In this document: positions 4,885 to 5,832 of the stretch, piece by piece
Position numbering within the stretch: position 1 is the stretch's first letter
Layout of the letters: every line of letters starts with the position of its first letter
Origin: Cyanobacteriota bacterium
GTDB taxonomy: Bacteria; Cyanobacteriota; Cyanobacteriia; Phormidesmidales; Phormidesmidaceae
Assembly (NCBI GenBank): GCA_027483425.1
Contig: JAIXUR010000368.1
Span: 1 to 5,832 of the forward strand
Direction: 5' to 3'
Length of the DNA: 5,832 bases
Notes under the pieces: model-generated
Database searches by the model: none
Seen by the model: only the letters and a program-made list of their open reading frames with translations
Told to the model about the DNA's origin: nothing
Made by a program: the position numbers and the translations under genes

Positions 4885-5832
4885 GTGCTAGACCTCGCCC
4901 AGCTCTTTCCCTTCCCCCTCGACGATTTTCAGCGCCAGGCGGTAGATGCCCTTGATGCCGAGAGGTCTGTGGTGGTGTGCGCCCCCACCGGCTCCGGCAA
5001 AACCCTGATAGGCGAATACGCCATCTACCGGGCGATCGCCCACGGCAAGCGGGTGTTTTATACCACTCCTCTGAAGGCGCTCTCGAACCAAAAGCTGCGC
5101 GATTTTCGCGAGCAGTTTGGCTACGAAAATGTCGGGTTGCTGACCGGCGATCTCTCCATCAACCGCGACGCCCCCGTGGTGGTGATGACCACCGAAATAT
5201 TTCGCAACATGCTCTACGGCACCCGCATTGGCGAAACGGGCACCACCCTGCAACAGGTAGAAGCCGTCGTCCTCGACGAATGCCACTACATGAACGATCG
5301 CCAGCGGGGCACCGTGTGGGAAGAGTCGATTATCTACTGCCCGCCCGAGATTCAGCTGCTGGCGCTGTCGGCCACGGTGGAAAATAGTGGCCAGTTGACC
5401 GACTGGCTGCAAAAAGTCCACGGCCCCACGGAGCTGATCTATTCCGACTTTCGCCCGGTGCCGTTACAGTTCCACTACTGCACTGGTAAGCGGCTGGTGC
5501 CCCTGCTCGACAGCGCCCAAAAGGCGATCAACCCCCAGCTCAAAAAGCAGCGGGCGCCCCAGCGCCAGCCTGGGCAGCGCGGCGGCGGACGGGTGAGCCT
5601 GCCCTTTGTCATGGGTCAACTGCAAGAGCGGGATATGCTGCCCGCCATCTACTTTATTTTTAGCCGCCGGGGCTGCGATAAATCGGTGGATGAGGTCAGC
5701 CACCTGTCGCTGGTGACCGAAGATGAAGCGCGCGAGCTAAAACTGCGGATTGATACGTTTTTAGCCCACAATCCCGACGCCGGTCGGGCCGGCCAGGTGG
5801 GGCCGCTGTATCGGGGCATTGCCGCCCACCAC
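4885..5832 (+). CDS. Ski2-like DExH-box RNA helicase, N-terminal part (cut by window end)
   Basis: An ATP-dependent superfamily 2 RNA helicase of the Ski2 group, close to the cyanobacterial homologues of plant chloroplast ISE2; likely role in RNA remodelling, processing or decay. The first 316 residues are present and the frame is open to the last base. Seen in order: FQRQA (15-19, Q-like entry), motif I APTGSGKT (33-40), Ia TTPLKALSNQK (60-70), Ib TGD (87-89), motif II DECH (131-134), motif III SAT (162-164), a basic Gln/Arg/Gly-rich linker (about 220-236), the motif IV region IYFIFSRRGCD (255-265), and GIAAHH (311-316), which begins the HHAGLLP-type signature. Motifs V, VI and the C-terminal domains lie outside. 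The start is GTG: an in-frame stop occurs at 4855, and GTG 4885 is the only usual start before the conserved FPFPLDDFQ block. No good Shine-Dalgarno is seen. Family members run to about 900 aa. Confidence 0.93.
   Translation, partial: MLDLAQLFPFPLDDFQRQAVDALDAERSVVVCAPTGSGKTLIGEYAIYRAIAHGKRVFYTTPLKALSNQKLRDFREQFGYENVGLLTGDLSINRDAPVVVMTTEIFRNMLYGTRIGETGTTLQQVEAVVLDECHYMNDRQRGTVWEESIIYCPPEIQLLALSATVENSGQLTDWLQKVHGPTELIYSDFRPVPLQFHYCTGKRLVPLLDSAQKAINPQLKKQRAPQRQPGQRGGGRVSLPFVMGQLQERDMLPAIYFIFSRRGCDKSVDEVSHLSLVTEDEARELKLRIDTFLAHNPDAGRAGQVGPLYRGIAAHH

Noticed and set aside
4888..5421. Long open frame on the - strand opposite the helicase (177 codons)
   Set aside because: It lies antisense to a reading frame with clear helicase motifs I, Ia, Ib, II and III, and its own translation shows no recognisable domain; it reflects GC-rich codon bias.

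Overview
The window looks like a chromosome segment from a GC-rich cyanobacterium. The evidence is five exact copies of the octamer GCGATCGC (the HIP1 palindrome typical of cyanobacteria), an oxygenic-phototroph-type Ski2/ISE2-like helicase, a cyanobacterial-style DUF2726 protein, and interspersed hairpin repeats of the kind common in filamentous cyanobacteria. A Leptolyngbya/Nodosilinea-like host is my guess from repeat style only.

Layout: (1) 1-88, a G-free, C-rich leader with a small hairpin and an octamer tandem repeat; (2) 89-1729 (+), a full-length archaeal/eukaryotic-type phenylalanyl-tRNA synthetase beta chain of 546 aa, where a cyanobacterium would be expected to use the roughly 800 aa bacterial form; (3) 1822-2385 (-), a membrane-anchored DUF2726 protein with a Vsr/DUF559-like nuclease-fold signature, in visibly AT-richer DNA; (4) 2590-3510 (+), an SPFH/stomatin-like (slipin) membrane protein; (5) 3572-4003 (+), glyoxalase I (GloA) with all four metal ligands; (6) 4188-4643 (-), a small secreted outer-membrane beta-barrel protein; (7) 4885 to the window end (+), the first 316 residues of a Ski2-like DExH RNA helicase, starting at GTG and cut by the window edge.

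The genes do not form one pathway. Orientation changes give two divergent promoter regions (2386-2589 and 4644-4884) and two convergent junctions (1730-1821 and 4004-4187), so most are probably separate transcription units. The slipin and gloA could share a transcript (61 bp gap) but have no obvious functional link. There is no RNA gene, CRISPR array, insertion sequence or transposase that I can support, and no intergenic gap exceeds 300 bases.

The most notable item is the archaeal-type PheT. It keeps the full domain order of the family but has Gly in place of a normally acidic magnesium ligand in the B5 domain, and other family-conserved positions are altered. It may be a transferred, specialised or redundant second PheRS rather than the housekeeping enzyme. 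Whether a matching alpha-subunit gene lies upstream cannot be seen here.
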